DNA of 18,644 nt, taken from NCBI GenBank assembly GCA_003833135.1, contig QZLH01000040.1, forward strand, positions 325,621 to 344,264. The letters are read 5' to 3'. Origin of the DNA: Oehlia diaphana (Eukaryota > Glomeromycota > Glomeromycetes > Glomerales > Glomeraceae). The position numbers were made by a program, and so were the translations under genes. Below the pieces are notes generated by a model. That model saw only the letters and a program-made list of their open reading frames with translations. It was not told the DNA's origin and ran no database searches. This document shows positions 17,841 to 18,644 of the stretch, one piece after another (the stretch's first letter is position 1; the number at the start of each line of letters is the position of its first letter).

Positions 17841-18644
17841 GGCTCCGATCGGTATCGGTAAATACCGAACTGAACCGATCAGTTTCGGTATTGGATCAGT
17901 TTCGGTTTTGCAATTTACCAAAACCAAACTATTCGGTAAATTATCAATCAGTTTCGGTAACTGCGGTTTCAGTATCGGTTTTGCGATTTACCGAACTGAT
18001 TTACTAAAGTTAAAAAACGTTGCGAAACGTTTTTTAACATGTAAAATTAATAAATAAAAAACGTTTCGCAACATTTTTTTATCAAAATAGTTAAAAAACG
18101 TTGCGGAACGTTTTTAACATGTATAAAAAATGTTTCGCAACATTTTTTTATTGAAACTGTTAATAAACGTTTCGAAACATTTTTTAACATGTAATTTGGC
18201 AATAAAAAACATTTTTCGCAAACGTTTTTAATTGTTTTAATAAAAAATGTTGCGAAAATGTTATTTATCAAGTAATTTAATAATAAAAAACGTTTTGCAA
18301 CATTTTTTAATTGTTTTAACAAAAAACGTTGCGAAACCGTTTTTTTTTATTAAATTGCTTAATAAAAAACGTTTTCGCAACGTTTTTTTAATTCTTTTAA
18401 TAGAAAATGTTGCGAAAACGTTTTTTATTAATAATTTCAAGTTTTCGCACGTTTTTTTAATAAATAACGTTGCGAAAACGTTAAAAATCGAACTGATAAT
18501 GAATCAGTAAATCGGTTCGGTTTTCGGTAATTACCGGTCAGTTTCGGTACTGATGATTACCGAAACTGATCAGTTTCGGTAATTAACAATACCGTTACCG
18601 ATCAATTCAGTTCAGTTTCGGTTTTGGCAAAAACCGTACTGAAC
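17841..18644. mobile_element. Fold-back-like element (CGGTTTCGG flanks around a hairpin array), right end outside window
   Basis: Left flank 17841-18008 and right flank 18488 to the window end are built of repeated CGGTTTCGGTA, CAGTTTCGG and ACCGAAACTGATC in both orientations. Their inner ends are inverted copies: ACCGAACTGATTTACT (17990-18005) against AGTAAATCGGTTCGGT (18506-18521), 15 of 16 matching. Between them is the hairpin array described separately. The layout (long, internally repetitive inverted arms around a repetitive core) is that of fold-back elements. No transposase is present. It abuts the primase-like remnant with no spacer, which suggests insertion into that gene. Confidence 0.55.
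18010..18486. repeat. Array of 13 alternating-orientation ACGTTGCGAAACGT hairpins
   Basis: Cores occur about every 20-43 bp, near 18016, 18056, 18093, 18124, 18164, 18203, 18241, 18283, 18321, 18362, 18401, 18437 and 18459. Their orientation alternates almost strictly: ACGTTGCGAAACGT, then its complement ACGTTTCGCAACGT, and so on. The arms AAAACGTT and AACGTTTT of each core also pair with each other. Spacers such as TTAACATGTAA and TTTAATTGTTTTAA are also dyadic. Open frames on both strands here are by-products of symmetry. CpG is strikingly frequent for this window. Confidence 0.8.

Noticed and set aside
18047..18510. Open frames of about 90 codons on both strands
   Set aside because: They are translations of the alternating hairpin array (repeated KNVAKTF-like peptides), not genes.

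Overview
The window is very AT-rich (by eye about four fifths A+T), with short introns, poly-T acceptor tracts, CTAAC/CTAAT branch points and long stretches of decayed sequence. This fits an AT-rich, repeat-loaded fungal nuclear genome. An arbuscular mycorrhizal fungus (Glomeromycotina, Rhizophagus-like) is my best guess, by inference only. No bacterial, organellar or CRISPR feature is visible.

Only one complete conventional gene can be built: a minus-strand, five-exon C2H2 zinc-finger/coiled-coil protein of 434 residues (11025-12690), with four phase-0 introns. A second protein-coding remnant lies at 16950-17840. It is one plus-strand reading frame with an internal TGA and an acidic Asp/Ser-rich stretch, and its C-terminal part resembles the start of an archaeo-eukaryotic-type primase (PrimPol). 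It stops exactly where a palindromic repeat block (17841 to beyond the window end) begins, so it looks like a primase-family gene broken by an inserted fold-back element.

The most unusual content is a tandem array of about 17 micro-exons (28-40 nt) separated by about 17 introns (75-103 nt) at 2605-4784. Nearly every module has a poly-T/TAG acceptor, a GTAAGT-like donor and an ACTAAC-like branch site. In most modules the branch site sits in the loop of a small hairpin. Individual exons encode versions of a short peptide (F-S/G-T-P/L-K-F-x-x-T-x-K), but phases do not chain along the whole array. Only the last four or five exons join into one open frame, ending at a stop at 4784 with an AATAAA signal about 90 nt further on. 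A second, shorter array of the same architecture lies at 14116-14611 and encodes N-x-L-N-x-I-W-K-L repeats. A degenerate copy lies in inverted orientation at 14956-15280.

The rest is structured repeat DNA. There are two probable MITEs (1017-1175, 7915-8100) and two large arrays of alternating-orientation hairpins (6515-7175, 18010-18486); the first looks like a CpG-decayed relative of the second. A 50-bp near-palindrome leads into a 19-bp satellite (15281-15557). Two tandem hairpins with a compensatory base change (16809-16945) sit immediately upstream of the primase-like remnant. Low-complexity tracts and several long stretches without recognisable content fill the remainder.
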